64,000 nt of DNA, taken from Bacteroidota bacterium (GTDB lineage: Bacteria; Bacteroidota; JABWAT01). Of the stretch, positions 24,669-34,076 are shown piece after piece (the first letter of the stretch is position 1; every line of letters starts with the position of its first letter). Both the position numbers and the translations under genes were made by a program. The DNA lies in NCBI GenBank assembly GCA_023151185.1, contig JAKLJL010000002.1:62001-126000 (forward strand), written 5' to 3'. The notes beneath the pieces are model-generated. The model was given only the letters and a program-made list of their open reading frames with translations, searched no databases and had not been told where the DNA came from.

Positions 24669-27008
24669 ATGAAAAAAACACTTTTTCTGCTGATGTCTTC
24701 CCTGTTCATTTCGGAGTGCCTGTCACAGGTTATGCTCAGCCCGGATCTGAAAAAATTTCTTTTTCTCAACCGGCCCCGTTTTTTAAAGATGCAGGAACCT
24801 GAAAAGGTCCAGGTTGTTCTGCATCCCGGAACACCAGACTGGAATACTGAAAGTCTTTCCGCCGAACTAAACTCACTTGATGGTTTTGTTGAAACTGTAA
24901 TCGGGGATCTGATCACCATTTCAGTTCCGTTTGACCGGTTACCCCAGCTTGAGACACTTTCATTTAAAGGTTCTGCTTTCACCGGTCCGTCTGATGACCC
25001 GCTGCTTTCAACCAGTGTTTCCCAAAAGAAATCAGGCAGTACTTTTCTTGGAACCTGGGCAGATTCCCTTCATCAGGCTGGAATTACCGGAAAAGGGGTA
25101 ATTGTTGGGGTAATTGATGACGGCTTTACCGTTAACCACGGCGACTATAAACAGCCGGACGGCAAAACCAGGATTTTGGCAATCTGGAATCAGGGAACAA
25201 GCACGCCGTCAAGGTACCCGGTTTTTCCAACCTATTCCTATGGGACAGAGTGGTTTGCATCAGATCTGAATTCCGGACTGGTCACGGGAATACCGGCTTC
25301 ATCGCATGGAAGTTCCTGTCTTTCTATCGCCTGCGGAGATGGATCCCAGTCGGGGTTAAAAGGAATGGCCCCAGAGTCTGATATCATTCTTGTAATCAGA
25401 AAACCAGGGGCAACCATGGCCAATACCATCGATGCCTTTAACTATATCTGTAAAAAGGCAAAAGCTGTCGGGAAACCTGTCGTTGTCAGCTACAGTTTTG
25501 GAAGTCAGTTCGGTCCGCATGACGGAAGCAGGGCGAATGAAAAAGCAATTGATACTTTGTCAGGACCGGGAAGTCTTTTCAGTCTTGCAGCGGGAAACAG
25601 CGGCGGGCAGATGATTTACGTTTCCGGCCAACTTCCTGCCCAGAATGCTGCCGATACCATTCGGTTTTCGATAACCTCCAACCCGGGATCCGCCAACCAA
25701 AGTTTTTCAAATAATCTTTGGTATCCGGTTCAGGACAGTCTGGATCTGAAGCTGATTGGCCCTTCGGGAACTGTTTATGGTCCTTTTAAACTCAGAACCG
25801 GGTTTGATACCCTGTCAACCTCTGAAGGATTTCTTTATGCAGGAAATAACACTGATCCTGTCAGTCAGAGGAATGTAATCGATTGGGAACTGATCAATTA
25901 CAACAACCGGAAAGTTAAAACCGGTAACTGGAAGGCAGTTCTGATTTCCAGGTACCAGGTTTCGGGCAGTAAATTTGATAACTGGGTTTATGCCTCCACC
26001 GTATCCGGAACGTACTCTGATCATGTTTCCTCCCAAAAAGTGATCACACTTCCGGGGACGTCCATTCAGGCTGTTACCTCGGGTGCTTATGACAAGTCAT
26101 CCGGAAGCAGGCTTTCCAATTCCAGCACAGGACCAACCCGGGACGGGCGGATTAAACCAGAAATTTGTGCTCCATCCAATGTTTCAACAGCGGGCGGATC
26201 CCTTACCGGAACATCCGCGGCAGCCCCACACACTGCCGGAGCCCTTGCTTTACTGCTTCAGCTTGCTCCTGACCTGACACCGTCTCAGGCAAAAACCAGA
26301 CTTCAGCAGGGTGCCTCAACAGATTCTCAGACCGGGATTGTGCCTGGAAATTCCTGGGGATACGGAAAGTTAAATGCCTTCAGGGCTGCGGAGCCCTTTT
26401 TGCAGCCTGATGTTCCGCTTCCGGTTAAAATTACGTCCTTCTCAGGAAAAACAACCGGCGGTCAGTTACTGCTTTCCTGGACAACCCTGGATGAAACGGG
26501 TTTGTCCGGGTACATTTTGTTGGCCCAACAGGAGACGGGCACCTGGAGTCCGGTTGCAGACTGGAAATGGAATGAAGGCCTTCGGGCCAAAGGCGGGCAA
26601 AAAAACAGTTACTCCTGGCTGGTTTCACTCCCTGTTAAAAAAACATTTTTCAGGCTGGATTCCCAAACCCCCGACGGGAAGATTTTACCCGGGCCTTCGA
26701 CCTTTTTCACACCCGGACCAGAAACAGTCTGGGAGGCACCTGAAGCTTTTTCTGTCTCTCCCTGTTATCCCAATCCTGCCAATCCCGGCACCTCCATACG
26801 GGTTCACCTTCCGGCTCCAGGGCCCGTCCGGGTATCAGTTGTGACTCTTACCGGCCAGGTTCTTTCGGAAATTCTGTTTCCCGGCGTCCAAACCGGCGAT
26901 GAACTTTTTCTGAAACCGGAAATCTTGCATGCAGCTTCAGGACTCTATTTACTTCGGGTTTTCTTTGGTGGGAGAGCCATCACTCAAAAACTGGTTATCC
27001 TGAACTGA
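24669..27008 (+). CDS. Secreted subtilisin-family (S8) protease with T9SS-like sorting domain
   Basis: 779 residues from ATG 24669, which begins a normal signal peptide (MKKTLFLLM...); an ATG at 24618 would put 17 polar residues before it. The S8 catalytic triad is complete: D150 (VIDDG), H213 (SSHGSS) and S516 (GTSAAAP), with oxyanion Asn310. After the catalytic domain comes a fibronectin-like segment, then a C-terminal ~80-residue domain (YPNPANPGTSI start, GLYLL, ending KLVILN) of the type A sorting family that directs proteins through the type IX secretion system. The protein is probably released or attached at the cell surface, degrading external protein. Confidence 0.92.
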   Translation: MKKTLFLLMSSLFISECLSQVMLSPDLKKFLFLNRPRFLKMQEPEKVQVVLHPGTPDWNTESLSAELNSLDGFVETVIGDLITISVPFDRLPQLETLSFKGSAFTGPSDDPLLSTSVSQKKSGSTFLGTWADSLHQAGITGKGVIVGVIDDGFTVNHGDYKQPDGKTRILAIWNQGTSTPSRYPVFPTYSYGTEWFASDLNSGLVTGIPASSHGSSCLSIACGDGSQSGLKGMAPESDIILVIRKPGATMANTIDAFNYICKKAKAVGKPVVVSYSFGSQFGPHDGSRANEKAIDTLSGPGSLFSLAAGNSGGQMIYVSGQLPAQNAADTIRFSITSNPGSANQSFSNNLWYPVQDSLDLKLIGPSGTVYGPFKLRTGFDTLSTSEGFLYAGNNTDPVSQRNVIDWELINYNNRKVKTGNWKAVLISRYQVSGSKFDNWVYASTVSGTYSDHVSSQKVITLPGTSIQAVTSGAYDKSSGSRLSNSSTGPTRDGRIKPEICAPSNVSTAGGSLTGTSAAAPHTAGALALLLQLAPDLTPSQAKTRLQQGASTDSQTGIVPGNSWGYGKLNAFRAAEPFLQPDVPLPVKITSFSGKTTGGQLLLSWTTLDETGLSGYILLAQQETGTWSPVADWKWNEGLRAKGGQKNSYSWLVSLPVKKTFFRLDSQTPDGKILPGPSTFFTPGPETVWEAPEAFSVSPCYPNPANPGTSIRVHLPAPGPVRVSVVTLTGQVLSEILFPGVQTGDELFLKPEILHAASGLYLLRVFFGGRAITQKLVILN

Positions 27009-27013
27009 CCGTC

Positions 27014-27044
27014 TTTGGAATTCATTGGCACTTTTGTACTTTTG
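27014..27044 (+). promoter_or_regulatory. Bacteroidota-type promoter for tnaA
   Basis: TTTG at 27014-27017, then 19 bases, then TACTTTTG at 27037-27044, matching the TTTG-N19-TAnnTTTG layout. The tnaA start codon is 34 bases further on, preceded by AAAGGA. Confidence 0.6.
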
Positions 27045-27077
27045 AGTGACCGACCATGACCAGAAAAGGACCAACCT

Positions 27078-28454
27078 ATGCAATTCCCTGCCGAACCCTT
27101 TAAAATTAAAGTGGTTGAATCCATCCGGATGACCACAATTGAAGAAAGAACCGAACTGCTCAAAGAAGCCGGAAACAACCTGTTTTCTATCCCGGCAGAA
27201 ACCATTTTTATTGATTTGCTCACCGATTCGGGTACCAGTGCCATGAGTGACCGTCAATGGGCAGGTATGATGACCGGTGATGAAGCCTATGCCGGTAGCC
27301 GCAGTTTTTTTAAATTTGAGAAAACAGTCAGGGACATAACCGGGTTTAAACACGTAATTCCCACCCACCAGGGACGGGTTGCAGAAAACCTGCTGTTCAG
27401 TCTGATAGCCAATGAAAACACCGTGATCCCGTCTAACAGCCATTTTGATACGACACGGGCCAATATTGAATTCCACAAAGGAACTGCACTTGATCTTGTT
27501 GTTGATGAAGCCTACCAGCCGGAACTTGAACTTCCGTTCAAAGGCAATATTGATCTGAATAAACTTAAGAAAGTTATTGGGGAATATGGTAAAAACCGGA
27601 TTCCGGTTTGTATGCTGACCATCACCAATAATTCGGGTGGCGGGCAGCCGGTTTCCATGGAAAACATCCGGGAAGTCAGTAAACTGCTCAAGGAAGCCGG
27701 AATTCCGCTTTTTCTGGATGCCTGCCGGTTTGCAGAAAACGCCTGGTTCATTAAAACCCGTGAGAAAGGATATGAATCGGTACCGGTCACCCAAATTGCC
27801 CGGGAACTATTTTCGTATGCTGATGGCTGCACCATGAGTGCCAAGAAAGATGGGTTGGTCAACATTGGCGGTTTTCTGGCTTTAAATGATACCGAACTGG
27901 CCAGACAAATTACCAATTACCTGATTTTGATTGAGGGATTTCCGACCTATGGCGGGCTTGCCGGCCGGGATCTCGAAGCTATTTCCATTGGTCTCATGGA
28001 AGCACAGGATGAGAATTATCTATCTTACCGCACCAGCCAGGTCAGATATCTGGCTGATCTTCTTACCGAGGCCGGTATTTCGGTTATCCGGCCTGCCGGC
28101 GGGCATGCGGTTTACCTTGATGCACGGAAATTTTATCCCCATCTCAAGCCAGAACAGTTTCCCGGACAGGTTTTGGTAACAGAACTCTACCGCCACTTCG
28201 GGATCCGTTCGGTAGAAGTCGGCAGTCTGATGTTTGGAAAAACGAATCCTGAAACCGGAGAAATGATCCTTCCAAGGCTTGATCTGGTAAGGTTGGCAAT
28301 ACCCCGCCGGGTGTACACAACCATGCACATGAATTATGTTGCAGAGGGCTTAAAAGAACTGTTTAAAAACCGGGCGAAGGCGAAGGGATTACGGATCAGT
28401 TATGAAGCACCGGTTTTGAGGCACTTCACAGCACGCCTCGAAGAAATAGTCTGA
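27078..28454 (+). CDS. tnaA: Tryptophanase
   Basis: 458 residues, a PLP-dependent beta-eliminating lyase that splits tryptophan into indole, pyruvate and ammonia. The PLP lysine is K257 in SAKKD. Family members are tryptophanases or tyrosine phenol-lyases. At two sites that separate them, this protein has Val381 (VEVG, where tyrosine phenol-lyase has Arg381) and His449 (LRHFT, where the lyase has Phe), both tryptophanase-like. Other stretches (FKHVIPTHQGR, YADGCTMS, YGGLAGRD) read like tyrosine phenol-lyase. A cation-binding role for nearby residues is expected. It has its own promoter and a SD (AAAGGA), and no tnaB permease or tnaC leader peptide is visible. Confidence 0.88.
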   Translation: MQFPAEPFKIKVVESIRMTTIEERTELLKEAGNNLFSIPAETIFIDLLTDSGTSAMSDRQWAGMMTGDEAYAGSRSFFKFEKTVRDITGFKHVIPTHQGRVAENLLFSLIANENTVIPSNSHFDTTRANIEFHKGTALDLVVDEAYQPELELPFKGNIDLNKLKKVIGEYGKNRIPVCMLTITNNSGGGQPVSMENIREVSKLLKEAGIPLFLDACRFAENAWFIKTREKGYESVPVTQIARELFSYADGCTMSAKKDGLVNIGGFLALNDTELARQITNYLILIEGFPTYGGLAGRDLEAISIGLMEAQDENYLSYRTSQVRYLADLLTEAGISVIRPAGGHAVYLDARKFYPHLKPEQFPGQVLVTELYRHFGIRSVEVGSLMFGKTNPETGEMILPRLDLVRLAIPRRVYTTMHMNYVAEGLKELFKNRAKAKGLRISYEAPVLRHFTARLEEIV

Positions 28455-28460
28455 GGGTAA

Positions 28461-29075
28461 CTATAACGGAAGTCCGATGCCAAAAGCAAAATCCTGAAAT
28501 CCGATACTGGGCTGGGAAACCCAGAAGTTGAACCGGTACCGGGCATATAAACGGGTAAACTGAATGACTTCGTACCAGGCAGCATATTCGAGTGAAAGTC
28601 CGTAATCTTTAAAATCCGAATACAGACCAATTCCCGGAGTGAAACCGTACCGGTAGTTAAATATCAGACCCTGATCAACATACGTAACAATATCAAGCAA
28701 AACACCGGTATGGAATATGTGGGGAATAAACCGGTCGGGGACATAGGTGTACTCTGCAAACAGTTTGGTATTTCCGGTTTTGCCCACCATATATCCCCAC
28801 TGGCTGGTATACCCCTGCTGATATACCCCGCCTTCATTAATCAGTGCAAAGCCCGGATTGGCTGCACGGATAAACGTCCAGGTAAACGCAGCAACTTTAT
28901 TGCTTTTAAGCTGCAGAATGACTGCCGGAGGTTTATTGGTTACCGTATCCGGATAGGGAAACTGAGCCAAAACCGAACCAGAATTCAAAACTGAAAGGAA
29001 CACCGGAATCAGGAAAAACCGGAATTTTTGACTTAGATTGGGCAATATTTCCCCAAATATCTTCATCTTCATCAT
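28461..29075 (-). CDS. Secreted beta-barrel-like protein of unknown function
   Basis: 204 residues with a signal peptide (basic N-terminus, hydrophobic stretch, cleavage after SVLAQ). The mature part is rich in aromatic, Gly and alternating beta-strand segments (for example YARYRFNFWV and GFQDFAFGIG) and ends in GLPL, consistent with a small outer-membrane barrel. No family recognised. It overlaps the HD hydrolase gene by four bases (ATGA) and is therefore the last gene of the addB-addA-HD operon, though its function is probably separate. Confidence 0.68.
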   Translation of the reverse strand: MMKMKIFGEILPNLSQKFRFFLIPVFLSVLNSGSVLAQFPYPDTVTNKPPAVILQLKSNKVAAFTWTFIRAANPGFALINEGGVYQQGYTSQWGYMVGKTGNTKLFAEYTYVPDRFIPHIFHTGVLLDIVTYVDQGLIFNYRYGFTPGIGLYSDFKDYGLSLEYAAWYEVIQFTRLYARYRFNFWVSQPSIGFQDFAFGIGLPL

Positions 29076-30535
29076 CCGATAAAGTCAGGCAGTGCCAAAT
29101 TCAGTTCACCGGAAAGATGACTGAGCCTGGGGTGGACAAGAATCTGCAATTCTTTGGAAAAGGCTTCAAAGCCAGAAATAAATTCAGGCTGAAACAGGGT
29201 CAGGTGGTTGTGATACAGGGGCCGGAAGGTATGATCCCTGACGGAATAGACCTGCAGTTCCATCAGATCGGCATATTCAAAGACTGAATGGAACCCCGGC
29301 GAGTCAATCAATACTTCATGTGGCCGGATCCGGTACCGGTGGTTGGTTTTTCTGTTCAGTTTTTCAGCCAGATCAATTTCCGTTTCCTTCCGGAAAATCG
29401 GATCATGAAACAGACGATTCACGGCCAGAATGACCGGATCCTGGGTTTTAAGGTCTTTTCCGAACCGGCTCGCAAGATGATCCATCACCCCTTTTGGAAC
29501 CTGAATCAGCCGATCGGGATCCGGATTGGGAGTTTCCCGGGTAAAGCCAAACACAGCCAGCTTTTTATAGGGCTTTCTGTCAATAATCCCATCCAGCAAC
29601 TCCAGAGATGGAAATCCGGTTTTTTCAGTTTCGGCCCTAAGTCTGAAAAGCAGCTGTTCATCACCTGACTGATAAAAGAGATTTTTAAGAGTAACCGGAT
29701 CCAGAATATGGTCATCCATCAGGTCCTGAACCAATCGTTTCATCATGGCACCAAATGTTTTAACCGTATGGTGCCAGTAAATATGCCGGGTCATCATGTA
29801 TTTCGAAAAAACAAGAGACTCAAAACTGGCAATTCCTTTGTTGGTAATGGCCAGGCGGGACCGTTCTTTATCAAACACAAAAGACTCAATCAGCCGGGCG
29901 GTATCCACACTGGCATACGGAACTGCACAGTGATGGGCATCCCTGACAAGATAATCCATTTTATCCGGATCCAGATTTCCTGAGAGGATTTTCCCCAGGG
30001 GCTCCATCTTTTTATCACCCCGGATAACTGAAAGAACCCGTTTGGGGTCGACCTGCCATTCAGTTTCGAGTACATCAGCCAAAGAAACGCCGTCCCTTTT
30101 TTCGAAGAGTAAATCTTCGGCCATTTCCTGGTGATGGATAAAGCCATCTCCGTCCTGGCTGCTGAGTTTCAGATTCTCGAGAAGATGGGCATGGGGATAG
30201 TGCCCCATGTCGTGAAGTAAAGCTCCGGCAAGCAGCATCCGGATGGTTTCATCGGTCAGCAAATCACGCCCGGATTCACTGGCCGGATTTTGAACCAGGG
30301 TTTGCATGACCTGACGGGTCAGGTGAAAAACGCCGATCGAGTGTTCCAGCCGGGTGTGAGTTGCACCAGGAAAGATGTATTCAACAAAACTCAGTTGCCG
30401 GATTCCCCTGAGTCTGAAAAAAAGAGGGTGACTGATCACCGAACGCAGTCTTGAATCCAGCGGAATATGCCCCCAAACGGGTAACCGGAGGTAACCTTCA
30501 GAAAAATGAAATAAAGAGGGGTATTCAGAACTCAT
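29072..30535 (-). CDS. HD-domain phosphohydrolase (dGTPase/YwfO-like)
   Basis: 487 residues from ATG 30535; the longer frame from 30655 lies inside addA. The HD metal site is visible as H65 (LEHSIGV), H108-D109 (LLHDMGH) and a later Asp in LDPDKMDYL, all in the arrangement of deoxynucleotide triphosphohydrolase-like HD proteins (YwfO, EF1143). Such enzymes hydrolyse dNTPs to deoxynucleosides and triphosphate. It overlaps the addA stop by 11 bases. Control of dNTPs next to a recombination nuclease is a plausible link but is inference. Confidence 0.85.
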   Translation of the reverse strand: MSSEYPSLFHFSEGYLRLPVWGHIPLDSRLRSVISHPLFFRLRGIRQLSFVEYIFPGATHTRLEHSIGVFHLTRQVMQTLVQNPASESGRDLLTDETIRMLLAGALLHDMGHYPHAHLLENLKLSSQDGDGFIHHQEMAEDLLFEKRDGVSLADVLETEWQVDPKRVLSVIRGDKKMEPLGKILSGNLDPDKMDYLVRDAHHCAVPYASVDTARLIESFVFDKERSRLAITNKGIASFESLVFSKYMMTRHIYWHHTVKTFGAMMKRLVQDLMDDHILDPVTLKNLFYQSGDEQLLFRLRAETEKTGFPSLELLDGIIDRKPYKKLAVFGFTRETPNPDPDRLIQVPKGVMDHLASRFGKDLKTQDPVILAVNRLFHDPIFRKETEIDLAEKLNRKTNHRYRIRPHEVLIDSPGFHSVFEYADLMELQVYSVRDHTFRPLYHNHLTLFQPEFISGFEAFSKELQILVHPRLSHLSGELNLALPDFIG

Positions 30536-33500
30536 GAATTGAAACAGAATCCTTTTCTTCAGAAACAGATGAATGACAAAATGAGTAGAAACTGCATTCT
30601 TCACAAAGATACGGTGCAATTGTCTGGTAATCCCGGTCATATTCCCGGTTTTCAACCAACCTTAATACCGGCAGAATTTCTTCAGAGAAAGAGCTAACCG
30701 CTTCGGGTGTAAAAGTCCGGACCGATTCCCTGCCGGCTTCAGTTGAAAAAAGGACCGCATGTATCTTCCCGATTTCAGGAAAAAGCAACCGGACTGCATA
30801 AGAATAAATCTGAAGCTGAAGGAAATAGTCGTCCCACAAAACGTCGGGTGACCGGCCATTCAGCCGGTTGGTTTTGAAATCTATGATCCAGGCTTCGTTA
30901 TCTAAAAGAACCAGACGGTCAATGCTCCCCTGCAAATGCCGACCCTCGAGGACCGCAATAAAGGGCACTTCCGAAAAGGACACACCTTGCTGCAGGTTCT
31001 GAAACAGGGGGTGACCATGAACCTGTCCTGCCGTTTCTTTAAGAGATTCTGCCAGTGCTGCCGGAATAAGTTGCAGTTCCGGTAATTCTTTCCATTCGGA
31101 CTCTGGTTTGGAAAGAAGTAAATGAACCAGGCTTCCCTTTTCCGCCGGACTCAAATCAGGCTGGGATGCAGGTGTCCGTTTCCGGTTAATCTGAATTTTT
31201 TTCAGACGGTTCGAGGTGCCGCATTTCCTGGCCGCCAGCAGCCCTGTGGCAGTGAAATTGGTAAAGTAGGCTTCAGATTCCGGAATTATTGGGCGGTTTT
31301 TAGCCAAAATCTGAAGCCAATCGCCGGCTTCATCCGGTTTCAGTGATGGTTCCGTTTCCTGCCATGGCGTTGTTTTATACTCTGAGTCCTCAATCTGCCC
31401 CTGCCTGAAACCAACTCCGTCCAGGCTCAGGAAATACGGGAGGTTTTTTCCTATTCTGCTTCCCCAGTTTCTTAGTTTTCCGGATTCAGAAATCTGTCCG
31501 TTTTCATCCAACCCAAAATCTGAAACGAACGTAAGTTTATGGGTTGCCCGTGTCAGTGCCACATAAACCTGCCGGTTATCCTCTGCCTGAATTTCTTCCT
31601 TCATTTTAGTAACAACTGCACCCCAAAAAGTATCTTTCTGGGAACCATCTGCACCGGCAGAAAGTGTTTTGACTGCGGTACCCCAAACTGCATCCCTGCA
31701 GAAAATTTCGGAGGGAGCCTTCACCATCGTTCTGAAATCATCCAGAACAAAAACATATTTATAGGTCAGGCCTTTAGCCTTATGTACTGTGAGCAAGTCA
31801 ATCCGGACGGAAGAATTTCCTGCAAACAAAGGAATTTCTGCAAGGCCTTCTTCTTCAAATCTGAGCAGTTTCAGGTCATCTGCGAGATCACGGGCTGTTT
31901 TTCCGCCGGTTTTTTCAAGCCGGATAATTTCCTCCATAATCTGACTCAGATTACTTAAAACCTGATCCCGGCTAACCAAAGAGGAATAGCAGGCCCAGGC
32001 ACCGGTTTCTGAAAGGGCCTGCCAGATAACCGGCGAAACCGGGCCCGTCATGATTGCCGAAAGCCAGGTGTCTGCCAGGGTTCTGAAAATAACCAGTTTT
32101 GACTTTTCACCCGGCTCAAGTGAATCAAATCCTGCACCGGATGAAATGAGTTTCCAGAAAGACTTCCGGCCTTCAAGTTTGAGTTGAAATAAGGTTTCAT
32201 CCGCCAAAAGCAGAAACGGTGATTTTGATACGCCTGTGAAGGCATGGTCATCCTCAGGATCTGCCAGAAAACGGACAAAATTCAGGATATCTGTTCCTTC
32301 GGCTGTCTGCAGGAGGTTTAGGCCTCTGCTCCTGCGGTGCGGGATATTTCTTTGCCTTAAAAATCTCGATATCTCATCGAGGCTGGCATTTTTTGAAGCA
32401 ATTACTGCAATTTTGTCTTTATCCAGCCTGAAAAGGGGATCCTTCCCCAGATTTATCTGAGTGATGTGGGCAGCCAAATCAGCAACCAATGCCGGAATGA
32501 GCTCCTTTTTAGTCTGGTTGACCAGCGTCACTTCACCGTCAAAAAATGGATCATCCTGCGAAAACGTTTTTGCCGGGGTCATCGGAAAGTAGTCTACCTG
32601 CTTTCTGATTTGCCTTCCATCGGGTGAAAGGCAGAATTCGGCATCAAATATCAGATTTACCCAATTCAGAACAGATTTACAGGACCTGTAATTATCCGTA
32701 AGATTCAGATGACCTGTTTTTTCACCTTCCGATAAATCTTCCCGGGCCGGACATCCGGCAAGCTGATTGTCACGGCTGATCTGAATCCCGGCTTCATGAA
32801 AAACAGAAACCTGGGCATTCCTGAACCTGAAAATGGATTGTTTGGGATCGCCAACAATGAAAAGTTTTCCCTGCTGAAGGCGGTCGGATTGATAATCCCA
32901 AACGAATGGCTTCAGCATTTCCCATTGAATTTGGTTGGTATCCTGAAACTCATCGATCATAACCTGCCGGTAACGGCCGGATAGCAGCTGCGCAAGTGCT
33001 TGCTCTGGAGACTGATGGATTAACTGATAGACCACCGCCTGAATGTCCTGGAACCCTGCCTGGGATCTGGCAGTTTTTAATGCCCCAAAGCCTGAAATAA
33101 AGGAAGACGCCAATCTTGAAAAGTGAAGTCTGAACCGGGCTACCAGCAGTGCAGACTCTTCATCCTGTAAGGAAAAACCAGGAACTGTCACCAGACTAAG
33201 CTGTTTATCTGTTAAATTCCGGATAGATTCCCGGTCGGTTGTCAGGTTTTTGATTTGTTCCCACTGGCTTAAAAGCAACCGGATGGATTTCAGCCAAAAA
33301 CTGCTGTCAGCTTCTCCGGTTTCTGGTTTCAGAGCCCAGCCAGAAAGCTTGCCGGTAAAATCAGTCAGATGGGAAACAGCCTTTTCAAAGTCAGGGCCAT
33401 CACCGGAAAGTAAAGCCGAGGTGATTCGGGAATAAGCCAGACAAAGTGGAATTCCGCAGGAGGCAAAAGAGTTCAGAAAAAAAAGCTCATCCGGATCGGA

Positions 33501-34076
33501 ATGAGACTTTGCAAAGGCTAAAACCTGATCAATTACCTGTAAAAGCTGGTCGGTCTCAGCCAAAAATTCACCGGTTTCCTGCAAGTCTGCGTGGGTTTGG
33601 CCGTACCAGAATCCGGTTTGAGTGCCTGTATTTAAAATCCGGAGAAAATCTGACCGGAGTTCATTCAGATACCGGCTGATATCTGCTGATTCAGGAACAG
33701 ATACTGCCGGCGGAAATCCGGCAGCAGGGCCAAATTCTGAATACAAAGCAAGAAACAACGCATCAAAGGTCAGAATATCTGCACGGGCAACACCCGTTAA
33801 AAGCTCAAACCGTTTCGTATCCCCAATTTCCGGACAGGTCCTTAGTTCAGCTAAAATCCGGTTCCGCATTTCTTCAGCCCCGTTCCGGGTAAAGGTAACG
33901 GCAAGAATTTCGGATGGATTCAGATCCAGGTTTAAAATCAGATGCAGATATCTTGCGGTGAGGACACTCGTTTTCCCTGCACCGGCACCTGCTGACACTA
34001 TCCAGTTCCGGTCGGTCAGAAGTCCCTTCTTTTGCTGGTCTGAAAGAGACCGGAGCAGGTCAGGTTCAATCCTCAA
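30525..34076 (-). CDS. addA: AddA-like UvrD-family helicase with PD-(D/E)XK nuclease
   Basis: 1183 residues. N-terminal superfamily 1A helicase: Walker A SAGAGAGKTS near 28-37, DEFQDT (motif II), GDPKQSIFRF (motif III) and TVHKAKGLTYK (motif V-like). A C-terminal RecB-type nuclease has GSIDR (D1053) and IIDFK (D1066, K1068). Unusually for AddA, it also has four cysteines placed like an Fe-S nuclease cluster: C952 before the domain and C1158, C1161, C1167 after it. With AddB it should process double-strand breaks to 3' tails for RecA. It overlaps addB by 11 bases and the HD gene by 11. Confidence 0.87.
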   Translation of the reverse strand: MRIEPDLLRSLSDQQKKGLLTDRNWIVSAGAGAGKTSVLTARYLHLILNLDLNPSEILAVTFTRNGAEEMRNRILAELRTCPEIGDTKRFELLTGVARADILTFDALFLALYSEFGPAAGFPPAVSVPESADISRYLNELRSDFLRILNTGTQTGFWYGQTHADLQETGEFLAETDQLLQVIDQVLAFAKSHSDPDELFFLNSFASCGIPLCLAYSRITSALLSGDGPDFEKAVSHLTDFTGKLSGWALKPETGEADSSFWLKSIRLLLSQWEQIKNLTTDRESIRNLTDKQLSLVTVPGFSLQDEESALLVARFRLHFSRLASSFISGFGALKTARSQAGFQDIQAVVYQLIHQSPEQALAQLLSGRYRQVMIDEFQDTNQIQWEMLKPFVWDYQSDRLQQGKLFIVGDPKQSIFRFRNAQVSVFHEAGIQISRDNQLAGCPAREDLSEGEKTGHLNLTDNYRSCKSVLNWVNLIFDAEFCLSPDGRQIRKQVDYFPMTPAKTFSQDDPFFDGEVTLVNQTKKELIPALVADLAAHITQINLGKDPLFRLDKDKIAVIASKNASLDEISRFLRQRNIPHRRSRGLNLLQTAEGTDILNFVRFLADPEDDHAFTGVSKSPFLLLADETLFQLKLEGRKSFWKLISSGAGFDSLEPGEKSKLVIFRTLADTWLSAIMTGPVSPVIWQALSETGAWACYSSLVSRDQVLSNLSQIMEEIIRLEKTGGKTARDLADDLKLLRFEEEGLAEIPLFAGNSSVRIDLLTVHKAKGLTYKYVFVLDDFRTMVKAPSEIFCRDAVWGTAVKTLSAGADGSQKDTFWGAVVTKMKEEIQAEDNRQVYVALTRATHKLTFVSDFGLDENGQISESGKLRNWGSRIGKNLPYFLSLDGVGFRQGQIEDSEYKTTPWQETEPSLKPDEAGDWLQILAKNRPIIPESEAYFTNFTATGLLAARKCGTSNRLKKIQINRKRTPASQPDLSPAEKGSLVHLLLSKPESEWKELPELQLIPAALAESLKETAGQVHGHPLFQNLQQGVSFSEVPFIAVLEGRHLQGSIDRLVLLDNEAWIIDFKTNRLNGRSPDVLWDDYFLQLQIYSYAVRLLFPEIGKIHAVLFSTEAGRESVRTFTPEAVSSFSEEILPVLRLVENREYDRDYQTIAPYLCEECSFYSFCHSSVSEEKDSVSIHEF

